Part shown: positions 7,450 through 16,245 of the stretch, piece by piece
Layout: each line of letters starts with the position of its first letter
Numbering within the stretch: the stretch's first letter is position 1
Assembly (NCBI GenBank): GCA_003452185.1
Contig: DMJJ01000204.1
Location: 1-27,232, forward strand
Length of the DNA stretch: 27,232 nucleotides
Origin: Verrucomicrobiales bacterium
GTDB lineage: Bacteria > Verrucomicrobiota > Verrucomicrobiia > Limisphaerales > UBA11320
Reading direction: 5' to 3'
Notes under the pieces: generated by a model
Database searches by the model: none
What the model was told of the DNA's origin: nothing
What the model saw: only the letters and a program-made list of their open reading frames with translations
Made by a program: the position numbers and the translations under genes

Positions 7450-8304
7450 GTGAACACCACGACCTCCTCCGTCTCCTCCCCGTTCGGTTTCACCCGTTTC
7501 CTGTTGTTTCTCTCCCTGGGACTCCTTTGTCTCACGTTCCCGCGCCCGGCGGCCGGCGCCGCCCCGGCCTCCCCGTTCCCGCTCCTGGGGAACGCCCACG
7601 CTCACAACGACTACCTCCACGCCCGTCCGCTGTTCGAGGCGCTGGAGCAGGGATTCTGCAGCGTGGAGGCGGACATCCATCTGGTGAACGGGAAGCTGCT
7701 CGTGGGTCATGACCTCGCCGCCACGCGCCCGGACCGAACCCTGGAGCGTCTCTATCTCGACCCGCTTCGCGCGCGGGCCAGACTCAACCATGGGCATATC
7801 TACCCCGAGGCCGGCGAGTTCACCCTTCTGATCGATATCAAGACCCACGCGTTCCCCACCTACGACCGCCTGCGGGAGGTGCTTGCGGACTACCGGTCGA
7901 TCCTGACCCAGTTCTCCTCAAACCAGATCACGCCGGGCGCGGTGACCGTGATCCTCTCCGGGGAGCGCCCCATTACGCTGGTGAAGGCCGAGCGGGTCCG
8001 GTGGTGCGCCCTGGACGGACGACCGGAGGATCTTGAGACCAACCCCCCGGCGGGGCTTTTCCCCTGGATCAGCTCGGGCTGGAGCACCCTCTTTAAGGGG
8101 GAGGCAACCGGCGAGCTTTCCCCGGATGAAGCGGCGCGGCTCCGGAGCCTTCTGGCCAAGACGCATGTCCAGGGGAGGAAGTTCCGCTTCTGGGGAACCC
8201 GGGATGACGCCGCCACCTGGGGTTTTCTCCAAAAGGCCGGGGTGGATGTCCTGAATGCGGACGATCTTCCCGGCCTCCGGAGGTTCCTCGTCGCCCCGCG
8301 GTAA
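7450..8304 (+). CDS. Secreted PLC/glycerophosphodiester phosphodiesterase-like protein (AIM6 type)
   Basis: The 284-residue product begins with a signal peptide (RFLLFLSLGLLCLTFPRPAAG, residues 16-36). The mature part has the motifs of the PLC-like phosphodiesterase TIM barrel in the AIM6/GDPD-like branch: NAHAHNDY (48-55), SVEADIHLVNGKLLVGHD (71-88) and LLIDIKT (126-132). The likely catalytic and metal residues are His50, His52, Asp54, Glu73, Asp75 and His87. It should hydrolyse a phosphodiester in the periplasm or outside the cell, perhaps a glycerophosphodiester or inositol phospholipid head group; the substrate cannot be read from the sequence. The start is GTG 7450, the only plausible start ahead of the signal peptide. 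It is followed after 137 bases by another exported protein on the same strand. Confidence 0.8.
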   Translation: MNTTTSSVSSPFGFTRFLLFLSLGLLCLTFPRPAAGAAPASPFPLLGNAHAHNDYLHARPLFEALEQGFCSVEADIHLVNGKLLVGHDLAATRPDRTLERLYLDPLRARARLNHGHIYPEAGEFTLLIDIKTHAFPTYDRLREVLADYRSILTQFSSNQITPGAVTVILSGERPITLVKAERVRWCALDGRPEDLETNPPAGLFPWISSGWSTLFKGEATGELSPDEAARLRSLLAKTHVQGRKFRFWGTRDDAATWGFLQKAGVDVLNADDLPGLRRFLVAPR

Positions 8305-8401
8305 GCGGGACCCCTGCCTCCGTTCCCGCCGCCCCACCCCACGGGGGACGGAGTGAACCGGCTGTTAACCTCTCCCGCCCCCGGCCGATTACAGGGATGA
8401 G

Positions 8402-8422
8402 CCGCCCCGGATGACCGGGCGG
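8402..8422 (+). promoter_or_regulatory. Hairpin just upstream of the propeller-like gene
   Basis: CCGCCCCGG and CCGGGCGG flank a four-base ATGA loop, giving an eight-pair stem with one bulged C. It ends 19 bases before the ATG at 8442. It could terminate the upstream phosphodiesterase transcript or affect initiation of the next gene. Confidence 0.3.
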
Positions 8423-8441
8423 CCGCGAATTCTCTGAATCG

Positions 8442-9785
8442 ATGAAGCCACTCGACACCCTCCTTCAGGCCCTGGTTGCAGCGTTGGCTCTGGCGGCCCA
8501 GCCCCTTGCTGCCGCCCCCGCGTCCGGAGACCCCTCCTTTCCCACGGCTGTCTCCCTGGTCCGGGTCTCGCCGCAATGGAACGATCCCGCCGTAGCCCTC
8601 GTCGGGCTTCCCGCCATCCGGAGCGGGGTGATCCGTTTTGCCGCCGATGAGGTGCTGTATGAAGGAACCGCCCCCGCGGTGCGGCCGCTTGTAAAATCGA
8701 GTACGTACCTGCCGGACAGCGTCGACACCTTCACATTTTTCGAAAAGGACCACGAGCGGTTGAACTACGACCTGATCGCCGGGGAGGAGCTGCTGTTTGT
8801 CGGGCGCGATCCCCGTGGAAACCAGGGCATCTTCCATTGCTCCTCGAACAAGCTCATCCATGCCTGGGTGCCTGCCGGAGCCCAGGTGCCCGGGGCGCTG
8901 GAACGGTTTGCGAAGGTCAGGTATCCCCACGGAATCGCCGGGCGGGTGGCCTTTGTGGGGTACACCGCCGAGGGACGCCGGGGGGTCTATCGCGCCTCCT
9001 CCGAGGGGGTGCTTGAGCGGGTTGCCGACACCCAGGTGACCGCTCCGGGGACCGAGGTGCGGTTCACGGACTTCAGCTACGCCCGGCTCCTGCGGGATGG
9101 GACCGTGGTGTTCACCGGCTACTCGGAGGCGGGGTCCGGGATTTACGTTGCCCGGGAGGGCCAGGGCCTCGTGAGGCTCATCGACCGCCAGACGGTCGAG
9201 CCGCGAACCAAGAGAAACTACGCCGGCGTGTTGCTCGTGGGTGTCGAGGACCGTTGGGCCTACTTCACCAGCTTCGGTGCAACGCTGTCGATCGGACGGA
9301 TCCAGCTCGACGGCTCGACGCTGGAGACGCTGGTGGCGGACGACGCGATTCCTTCGCTGTACCCGGAGCGGATTGGGGCAATCAACTACGCCTCAGTGGA
9401 TCACGAGCGGGTGCTTTTCGAGGCGGCAACTCACGGGACCGATTTCGACATCTTCCTCTGGGAGGCTGGCAAAGTCCGCCCCGTGGTCCGGCACGGCGAT
9501 CTTCTCGAGGGGGGCAAGGTGTGCGGCCTTCGGGTCGGATTGCAGGGTCTTTCCGGCAGCCGCTTCGCCTGCCTGCTCGATATCCGCAAGGGGGAGGCCG
9601 CCCCGGTCCAGCGGGCAGTCTACATGGGAGACCTCTCCCCGGCTGCCGCACAGAGCGTGGGAGCGGTCGCGCCCAAAGCCTCCCAGTCGCGTGATCTCAT
9701 CCCGTGGCTGAAGCTGGGCCGAAGCCCCGTGAGCGTCTTTGCCCGCGAGCCGTCGCAACCCGAGGGGAGCCCCTCGAAGCCCTGA
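8442..9785 (+). CDS. Exported protein with propeller-like repeats, function unknown
   Basis: This is a 447-residue protein with a clear signal peptide (LLQALVAALALAAQPLAAA, about 7-25). The body has recurring short strands of the form VAFVGYTAEGRRGVYRAS, VVFTGYSEAGSGIYVARE, LFEAATHGTDFDIFLWEAG and FACLLDIRKGEAAPVQRAVY, each pairing a hydrophobic strand with a gly-x-tyr strand, as in beta-propeller blades of the type used in exported sensor or binding proteins. No catalytic motif is evident. The C-terminal 50 residues are Ala/Ser/Pro-rich and look unstructured. It follows the secreted phosphodiesterase on the same strand, but a 137-base gap with a hairpin suggests separate control. Convergent with the CotH giant. 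The family was not recognised with confidence. Confidence 0.7.
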   Translation: MKPLDTLLQALVAALALAAQPLAAAPASGDPSFPTAVSLVRVSPQWNDPAVALVGLPAIRSGVIRFAADEVLYEGTAPAVRPLVKSSTYLPDSVDTFTFFEKDHERLNYDLIAGEELLFVGRDPRGNQGIFHCSSNKLIHAWVPAGAQVPGALERFAKVRYPHGIAGRVAFVGYTAEGRRGVYRASSEGVLERVADTQVTAPGTEVRFTDFSYARLLRDGTVVFTGYSEAGSGIYVAREGQGLVRLIDRQTVEPRTKRNYAGVLLVGVEDRWAYFTSFGATLSIGRIQLDGSTLETLVADDAIPSLYPERIGAINYASVDHERVLFEAATHGTDFDIFLWEAGKVRPVVRHGDLLEGGKVCGLRVGLQGLSGSRFACLLDIRKGEAAPVQRAVYMGDLSPAAAQSVGAVAPKASQSRDLIPWLKLGRSPVSVFAREPSQPEGSPSKP

Positions 9786-9869
9786 TCCGCCCTCCCCCCC
9801 CTGACAAGCCCGGCTTCCCTCCGGTCGCGTCCCAGCTCCGGGGATTCCTCCGAACGCCGCCACCCATCC

Positions 9870-9895
9870 CCCGTTTCCCCAGGTGCGGGAACGGG
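9870..9895. terminator. Hairpin between convergent genes
   Basis: CCCGTTTCCC (9870-9879) pairs with GGGAACGGG (9887-9895) through nine pairs and one bulged T, with a seven-base loop. It lies in the 158-base gap between the propeller-like gene and the convergent CotH giant. There is no T-run on either strand, but the position suits a shared terminator or RNA 3' end. Confidence 0.45.
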
Positions 9896-9943
9896 TGTGA
9901 AGCCCGGATCGTGCCGTGCCGGGGGAGGGGTCGACCGGCCTGC

Positions 9944-12900
9944 TCAGTGCCGAAGGCGGTAGTAGCGGGCGTGAACCGCGCCGCTCCACTCGTCCTCCAG
10001 GGGCTCGACTCTGGGAACGGCGGCGGCGGGGAGTTCCAGCATCGGCACCCAGGCCCCGGCATCCAGCCGTTCGCGGTACTCCAGCCGATAGGCATCCCCC
10101 CCGGGGACCACGGCCCGAAGGTGAACCATCCCCTGCCCGTCCAGGGAGATCTCCAGGTCGGGGAGCACCTCGGGCGCCAGGCCCGGGTTGCCCCCAGGGG
10201 TGATGCTGGCCCGCCAGCTCAGCGGATCGGAGGGATTCCCGTTCAACAGCAAACGCTCCAGGGAGCTGCCCCCGCCATCGGCCCGGAGCGGCCAGGGATC
10301 CGAATCGCTGTAGGTAAAATCCTCGATCGTGCTGCCGCCCGCATCCACCAGGCGGACCTCCTCGCCGTTGTTGCTCAGGGATCCGGCATAGACCCCGTCG
10401 ACCCGCCGGGCGGAGGGATACCGAAACTGGAACGCGGCGAGGTTCCGCACCACCACAACACGCTGGCCAGGCTCCAGCTGGGGGACAGCCACGCCGCTGA
10501 ACCGGTATTTGACCCCCGCGGTGAACTGCACCCCGGCCAACGGCACCGGCTCAGGACCGACATTGGCCACCTCGACATACTCAAACATCTCCCCGTTGTC
10601 GAAGCCGGCCAGGGTCTCCTCCTCGCTGGAGGAGGGAGGGTGGTACATGAGCTCGGACACCCTGAGCCAGTCGTGCTGCGGATTGGAGGCAAACTGCGTG
10701 GTGACCTCCACGGAGCTGGTGCCGACCACCTTCCCCTGACGGTCGTACGCGGTGAACACGAGCGGATTCACCCCCGGGAGCAGGCCGACGTCGGCCACCC
10801 AATGCGTCGAGTCGACCCAGCGCACGGTCAGGGGTGCGGGAGGGTTGGGACCGAACCCGAGGGCGACCTGCGCCACGTCGATCCACCCACGCCCGGCCAC
10901 CGTGAGGTAGGGGGCGTTGGTGGTGATCGCCGTGGCCCCGCCGAAGGAAAGCTCGAAGGGCACGACCGGGATCTCCTTCGCGAACTGCGCCTTGGCGAAC
11001 GCCCCGCGCGTGGTGATGTAATCCGCGAACCCGGTGTAGCTCTCGCCCGCGAGGTCGCCGTAGTGCTGGAGCCACCGGCTCATGTACTCCTTGTTGTACA
11101 CCGTGTTGATAAGGTCGAGCATCACCCCGTAATACACCCGCTTGAAGGCGGGAACGTTGAAGACCCGGGCGAGGTTCTTCGCGCCGTTCAACGGCTCCGT
11201 GGCAGGGTTGTAGAAAAAGAAGCTCCAGTCGTTCTGAAGCGCGATCACCTTGCCGTTGTCCGGGCGCACGGCGAATCCAAGGTTGTGCGGATTCTCCGCG
11301 TCGACCACGTTGTAAACGTCCCCGATGCCGCAAAGGGCCTGCAGGCCGAAGATGCGGGCCCACTCCTCGACATCCATGACGCGGGGGATCTGCTGCTCCA
11401 GGTTGGTCCCGGTGAGGCTGAACGTGCGGGCCAGGGCGATGTACCCGGAGTAGTCGTCCTGGTCGCGGTGGTTCGCAATAAGGGTGTTCCAACGGTACTG
11501 CTCGGGGTCGGTTCCGAGGTCGGCGATGTCAAACTGCTGAATCCACCCGATCGGCACCGCCACCTTGTAGTCCTCCAGCTTGCCCGAGGCCGTGGACTGG
11601 AGCTCCCGGATCCCCTCCATCTTGAAGACCTGGGCCGAGCTCCCATCGAACTGCGACTTGAGCCACACGTCGTCGTCATTCCCGTTGATCACGCGGGCGA
11701 TTCCGAGATTCCCCGGCAGGGGCGACAGCAGGTAGACAAACTCGTCGTAGTTGCCCGGCACCCCGGTGGCGTTCACCAGCATGTGACGGCAGACAATCTC
11801 CGCCTGGTCCCGGCGCCGGAGGATGAGGCTTCCCCGGACCCCCTTGTAGAGATGATCTGCCGGAAACTGCACGTTGAACCCGGTGGTCTCCTGGGTCTGC
11901 CGGCTCCACATGCTCCCGTGAAGCCGGACCTGCCCCCCGTAGATTGCCTCCTTCTCCCCGAGGATGATCGTGCAATCGATGGCGTCGTCGCTGAGGAGGT
12001 TTGTGAGCGGCATGAAGCCAAGGGCCTGCTTCGGATCGGCCAGGATGCGGACCAGCGGGACCTTGGCCGCCGGCGGGGCATTGTCGACCTTGAAGTAGGC
12101 CCGGGAGTTCGTCCCCCCGGGAGGCCAGAGGCTCCGTGCGCCGAGGGCGTCAACGCCGGCCACGAAGAACTGGACCTGCATCGCGTTAGTGAACCCGGGG
12201 AAGGTCGCAGCGTACGTGGCCCCATCCTCCGTGACCGACATGGGCATCTGGCGCCAGGGGCCGGAGTTGGTCGAGTAGAACAGGTCGACCGACTGGAGCC
12301 CGTCGGGATCCGAGGGGATGACGCGGACCTGGACCGGCTCCCGATAGCGGGGAACCACCGGGCTCACGGAAAGGCAGCGGAAGGTCGGGCCGAGATTCTC
12401 CACCCACCGGGAGTTCCTGCGTCCCGGAGTACCGTGGGTCGCCGGCTGCGCGAGCCGCAGGGTGGCGGCCACCCGATTGTAATAAAGCTCGGCCCGGAGC
12501 AGCGGCGTGCCGCTGATCCACTTGGCGTCGAAACCGATTCTGTACTCCCGCCCGGCGACCACCGGAGCGGCGTTGCTCCCCGCCTTGAGGGTGGTCTCGA
12601 CCAGGTTGTCGAGGTAGGTTCCCGCGGAAGTCCCGATGAGCCGCATGACATGGTTTCCCGGGTGGTCGGGATCCACGTCGCCCCGCGTATGGATATGCGT
12701 CCCCATGGTCCGCCATTTCACGAGCCCGGACTCAAAGGTGGGATTCTGCACGAGCTCACGGTCCAGCACCCCGGGGGCCTCCACCACGGAGACGTTGTCA
12801 ACCAGAGCCTCCCCCGCGTCGAGAAAACAGAGACGGAGGTCATTGAAGGCATACGCCTGCATGTTCGGTCCGTAGAGCGGCTCCACCGCCGTGGCAGTCA

Positions 12901-15900
12901 CCTCGTAGTGCCGCCAGGGGGAGGCGGAGGACTCGTCGCTCGCCGCCCAGGACTCGGGGGCCGTGTTGTCCGCCCGGGGGTCGCGCAACTCGAGGCTCGC
13001 TCCGCCGGCGTCGGCCTCAGGGGGCCAGGGGCGATCGTTGAAGTACCGGACCTGGTCGGCAGGGTTTCCCGCCGCATCCAAGAGCAGGATGTTGTCAGAG
13101 GTGTGGGAGAGGTGCCCGGAATAGGGTCCCGCAACCATGATCCCCGGATGCTCGGCCAGAAGACTGCCCGGGTCGCGGGCCACCACGAGATACCCATCCG
13201 CCGGCAAGAGCGTGCCCGTCGGAAAAGTGAGGCTCACGGCATCCGCCAGGCTCCAGCCGCTGAGATCCACCGTGTGCCCGGAGCGGTTGTAGAGCTCGAG
13301 CCATTCCTCGGTGCCGGCCTGATACGACTCCCCCGGAACCTCGGGCACCCCGTCGCGGCTCACATAGACAGCGGCCGCCAGGAAGAGGTCCGCAGGGGTG
13401 TTCGTCCCCGCCTGATGGAGTTCCACGGCGAGGGAGTTGCTTCCCAGCACGAGCAGGTTGGTGGGGATCCGGACCGCGGCCGAGATGTTGATCTGCCCGA
13501 TGTTGGTGATCGCCTTGGTGAGGTTGGTCACCAGGGTGGAGGGAAGGTTCTGGCGAAGCACCTCGACCCCGTTGAGATAGAAAATCGCCCCATCGTCGAT
13601 CATCGGCGCGAGGAGCAGGCGGAACGGGCCGTCGACGCCGGAAAAGGCGAACTCGGTCCGAAAATACGAGGTGGTGCGGCCGGGGGCGGTCACCTGGGTC
13701 CGCACAGGAATGGACGGCTGAACAGAAACGAACCCGAGGGGGGCGGGCCCGGAGCTCCACGCGGAATCATCATAGCCCGGCCCTTTCCAGGCGGATTCCG
13801 GCTCGGGTCCCGTGTTCAGATATCGCCAGGGGGCATCGAAGGGAAGAAGCAGGGTGTTGGTGGCCGCGGCCGGCAGGGGGGCCTTCGGGTAGATGGGCGG
13901 GGCATGGTAAAAGATCTCGTTGATCACAACCTCGTCATGCAGATCAAACAGGTTCGCCGCACCCGGTGTCAGGGACGACGGAGTCAGCCACGCGCCCCGG
14001 GGGTCCCCCGGGAGCCGGGCGCGGGGGGTCTGCCCCGGCAGGACGGAGTCGACCAGGAGGCCGCCGTCGGGTGAGACCAGATCGAGACGAGCCCCGGATG
14101 GAGGGACGAACCCCAGCTCCGCCTCCCCCAGGGCGCGGTATTCCCCCGGGGCGAGGATCGAGGGGCCGAGCAGGAGGGGCACTCCAGGGCCGGAGCGAAG
14201 CTGGAAGCCCGCGAGGTCGACCGGCACCGACCCGAAGTTCCGGACCTCAACCCAGAAGGGGCTGGTCCCGGCCGGGGTGATCTCGCTGAAGGCGAGCGAA
14301 AACCGGTCGGCCTCATGCACCACCTGATGCCCGCGCACCCGGGCGCTGAAAAGGAAACTCCCCTCCCCCACGGAGGCATTCAGCGCCTGGACCGCCAGGA
14401 GGTTTTGCCCCGGATGAAGCAGCGGAGCCTGGCTGGAAAGGTCAATCGACTCGATCCGGACCCCCAGCACCGCAGGGCGGTTGGTCACCGCCGCGCTCTG
14501 CCAGTCGAGGAGCCCGGGGGCGTTGCGGCGCACGACCTCGACGCCGTTGAGCCACGCGACGAACCCGTCGGCGTACTGGACATCCAGGGTCAGGCGGTCG
14601 TAGGTGATCCCCTGCCCCACGACGAACGGCACCCGGAGCCGGAGGGAGCTGTTCACCCCGCGCATCGCGGCTCCGACATCGGTGCCAAACAGCCCCTGGT
14701 ACCCCCTGAGGAGGGAGGGTGAGGTCCCCTGGGCCAGAAGCAGGATGTCGGCCGGGGCAAGCTCCTGATGCCAGATCGCGAGGTCGGCCATCTGTCCGTC
14801 GAGGAAGTTCACCGCCCCTCCCCCGCTGGCACCCACCTGCCACCGGTCCCCCCCGGACCAAAGGTTCCCCACGGGCTGGGTCCCACCCTCCTGGATGCCG
14901 TTCAGGTAGAGCCGCATCACCCCGCCGGAGCGCGCGGTCAGGGTGACGTGATACCAGGTCGCCCGCTTGAGCACGTTGGTCCCGGTCACGGTCTTGGCGG
15001 CGCCATCGTAAAGGTAGTGCTCGAGCTTCCCGGTCGAGGTCAGCCGAAGCTGATGGGAGTATGCCGAGGCCGGACCGGAGGCATCGGTCCGGACGATGAG
15101 CCCGCAGGAGCGGATGCTCTCCACCCGGACCCAGGCCGAGAGGGTGTAGCCCGCGGGGCTCACGGGGTCGGGGATCTGGATGTACTGGCTCGGGCCGGGG
15201 AAGTCTGCGGCGTGGGCGGCCACCGAGCCCGGGGGAACGTTCGTCGAGAAACCGGTTCCGAAGGCAACCCCGTCGAGCCCGTTGCCGCTGGCATCCAGGA
15301 GGTCGCCGTCCAGGGGATAGTATCGCTGCGGCGGGAGGGCGGGCCCCGGGGCGGCCTCGGACTCATACCCCGGGGAGGCGAGGCCGGCGATCCAGGCGGA
15401 ATCATCGAAGGCCGGGTCAACCCAGCCAAGGCCGTCCGCATCGGCCGGGATCGGCACCGAGTAGCGTGATCCGCTGGAGCGGGTGACAAGGCTGTCGACC
15501 GGCGGCGGCTCCCCCTCGATCGAGGGGAAGTTCGAGCGCCCCGGGGTTCCCCCGACCTCGGCGCTGGCTCGCCAATTCGAGGCCGCGGGACTCGGGCTGA
15601 TGCGGTGGAGCTTGGCGAGGGAGGCACCGGACCCGGACGCACCGGGAGGCCAGGGGGCACCGACCCGATAGCTGAGCTGATCCATGAGCCGGCCGTTGTG
15701 GTTTCGAAGCGTGAGCGTCTCTCCGGCCCGGTTGAGGGTTCCGAGCCACGGCCCCTGGATCCCAGCCAGGCCCGTCTGCGCCTGGAGGGCCTGGGGATTG
15801 GCGGCGATCACCAGGTAGCCTCCGACGGGAAGGAGGGTCCCGGGGGCAAAATGGAACGCGACCCCGCCCGCGATCGACCAGTTCGAGAGGTCGACGTCGT

Positions 15901-16102
15901 TGTTCATCTGGTTGTGAAGCTCGATCCACTCCAGGGCGGGATCCCCTTGTGCGGGCTCGTACATCACCTCGTTGAACGTCACGACGCTGTCCGCCGGCAC
16001 CCCCCCCGCTGCGGCTGGCGGGGGCGAACCGGCGCGGGTCGCCACGGAGGCCAACGGGAGCAGCGCAAGGAGCAGCAGGGGACGCAGGGAGGGGAGCTTC
16101 AT
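9944..16102 (-). CDS. Giant secreted multidomain protein: lamin-tail, LamG and CotH-kinase domains
   Basis: About 2,052 residues. In order: signal peptide (LLLLALLPLASVATRAG); lamin-tail domain 1 (about 35-155, VVTFNEVMYEP, EWIELHNQ); LamG-like concanavalin fold (about 260-445, YYPLDGDLLDASGNGLDG, YTLSAWVRVES, WYHVTLT); lamin-tail-like segment 2 (600-700); lamin-tail 3 (about 725-1045, VVINEIFYHAPP, EEWLELYNRSGHTVDLSGWS) with an inserted sandwich; a CotH-like domain (about 1335-1710, GGQVRLHGSMWSRQ, VFKMEG, ALQNDWSFFFY); lamin-tail 4 (about 1812-1960, RVSELMYHPP). CotH of Bacillus is an atypical protein kinase of spore coats; in exported Gram-negative proteins the role is unknown, perhaps polysaccharide or cell-surface binding. 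ATG 16102 is preferred; GTG 16108 is possible. There is no PEP-CTERM or other obvious sorting tail. Confidence 0.85.
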   Translation of the reverse strand: MKLPSLRPLLLLALLPLASVATRAGSPPPAAAGGVPADSVVTFNEVMYEPAQGDPALEWIELHNQMNNDVDLSNWSIAGGVAFHFAPGTLLPVGGYLVIAANPQALQAQTGLAGIQGPWLGTLNRAGETLTLRNHNGRLMDQLSYRVGAPWPPGASGSGASLAKLHRISPSPAASNWRASAEVGGTPGRSNFPSIEGEPPPVDSLVTRSSGSRYSVPIPADADGLGWVDPAFDDSAWIAGLASPGYESEAAPGPALPPQRYYPLDGDLLDASGNGLDGVAFGTGFSTNVPPGSVAAHAADFPGPSQYIQIPDPVSPAGYTLSAWVRVESIRSCGLIVRTDASGPASAYSHQLRLTSTGKLEHYLYDGAAKTVTGTNVLKRATWYHVTLTARSGGVMRLYLNGIQEGGTQPVGNLWSGGDRWQVGASGGGAVNFLDGQMADLAIWHQELAPADILLLAQGTSPSLLRGYQGLFGTDVGAAMRGVNSSLRLRVPFVVGQGITYDRLTLDVQYADGFVAWLNGVEVVRRNAPGLLDWQSAAVTNRPAVLGVRIESIDLSSQAPLLHPGQNLLAVQALNASVGEGSFLFSARVRGHQVVHEADRFSLAFSEITPAGTSPFWVEVRNFGSVPVDLAGFQLRSGPGVPLLLGPSILAPGEYRALGEAELGFVPPSGARLDLVSPDGGLLVDSVLPGQTPRARLPGDPRGAWLTPSSLTPGAANLFDLHDEVVINEIFYHAPPIYPKAPLPAAATNTLLLPFDAPWRYLNTGPEPESAWKGPGYDDSAWSSGPAPLGFVSVQPSIPVRTQVTAPGRTTSYFRTEFAFSGVDGPFRLLLAPMIDDGAIFYLNGVEVLRQNLPSTLVTNLTKAITNIGQINISAAVRIPTNLLVLGSNSLAVELHQAGTNTPADLFLAAAVYVSRDGVPEVPGESYQAGTEEWLELYNRSGHTVDLSGWSLADAVSLTFPTGTLLPADGYLVVARDPGSLLAEHPGIMVAGPYSGHLSHTSDNILLLDAAGNPADQVRYFNDRPWPPEADAGGASLELRDPRADNTAPESWAASDESSASPWRHYEVTATAVEPLYGPNMQAYAFNDLRLCFLDAGEALVDNVSVVEAPGVLDRELVQNPTFESGLVKWRTMGTHIHTRGDVDPDHPGNHVMRLIGTSAGTYLDNLVETTLKAGSNAAPVVAGREYRIGFDAKWISGTPLLRAELYYNRVAATLRLAQPATHGTPGRRNSRWVENLGPTFRCLSVSPVVPRYREPVQVRVIPSDPDGLQSVDLFYSTNSGPWRQMPMSVTEDGATYAATFPGFTNAMQVQFFVAGVDALGARSLWPPGGTNSRAYFKVDNAPPAAKVPLVRILADPKQALGFMPLTNLLSDDAIDCTIILGEKEAIYGGQVRLHGSMWSRQTQETTGFNVQFPADHLYKGVRGSLILRRRDQAEIVCRHMLVNATGVPGNYDEFVYLLSPLPGNLGIARVINGNDDDVWLKSQFDGSSAQVFKMEGIRELQSTASGKLEDYKVAVPIGWIQQFDIADLGTDPEQYRWNTLIANHRDQDDYSGYIALARTFSLTGTNLEQQIPRVMDVEEWARIFGLQALCGIGDVYNVVDAENPHNLGFAVRPDNGKVIALQNDWSFFFYNPATEPLNGAKNLARVFNVPAFKRVYYGVMLDLINTVYNKEYMSRWLQHYGDLAGESYTGFADYITTRGAFAKAQFAKEIPVVPFELSFGGATAITTNAPYLTVAGRGWIDVAQVALGFGPNPPAPLTVRWVDSTHWVADVGLLPGVNPLVFTAYDRQGKVVGTSSVEVTTQFASNPQHDWLRVSELMYHPPSSSEEETLAGFDNGEMFEYVEVANVGPEPVPLAGVQFTAGVKYRFSGVAVPQLEPGQRVVVVRNLAAFQFRYPSARRVDGVYAGSLSNNGEEVRLVDAGGSTIEDFTYSDSDPWPLRADGGGSSLERLLLNGNPSDPLSWRASITPGGNPGLAPEVLPDLEISLDGQGMVHLRAVVPGGDAYRLEYRERLDAGAWVPMLELPAAAVPRVEPLEDEWSGAVHARYYRLRH

Positions 16103-16229
16103 GGTCACGTCGTTGGATTGGGGTGCTCGGGACGATAGCAGGAAGCGGGGCCGAGAAAAGCCCGAATCGGAGCCTCCCTCCGGGAAGGGGCAGCGTTGAT
16201 TTTGAGATTCCCGTCCCGGGGGGGAGGCG

Positions 16230-16235
16230 TAGAGT
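16230..16235 (+). promoter_or_regulatory. Candidate -10 element TAGAGT ahead of the Tat sugar-isomerase-like gene
   Basis: TAGAGT ends exactly 10 bases before the ATG at 16246. The same hexamer at the same distance precedes the HdrA-like gene at 26164. No clear -35 was found. Confidence 0.35.
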
Positions 16236-16245
16236 GCCCCCCCGA

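Noticed and set aside
9704..14074. A 1,456-codon open frame on the plus strand opposite the CotH giant
   Set aside because: Antisense to a well-supported domain-rich protein; its composition (Arg, Gly, Pro, His, Val repeats) is typical of the mirror frame of GC-rich genes, and it has no recognisable domain.
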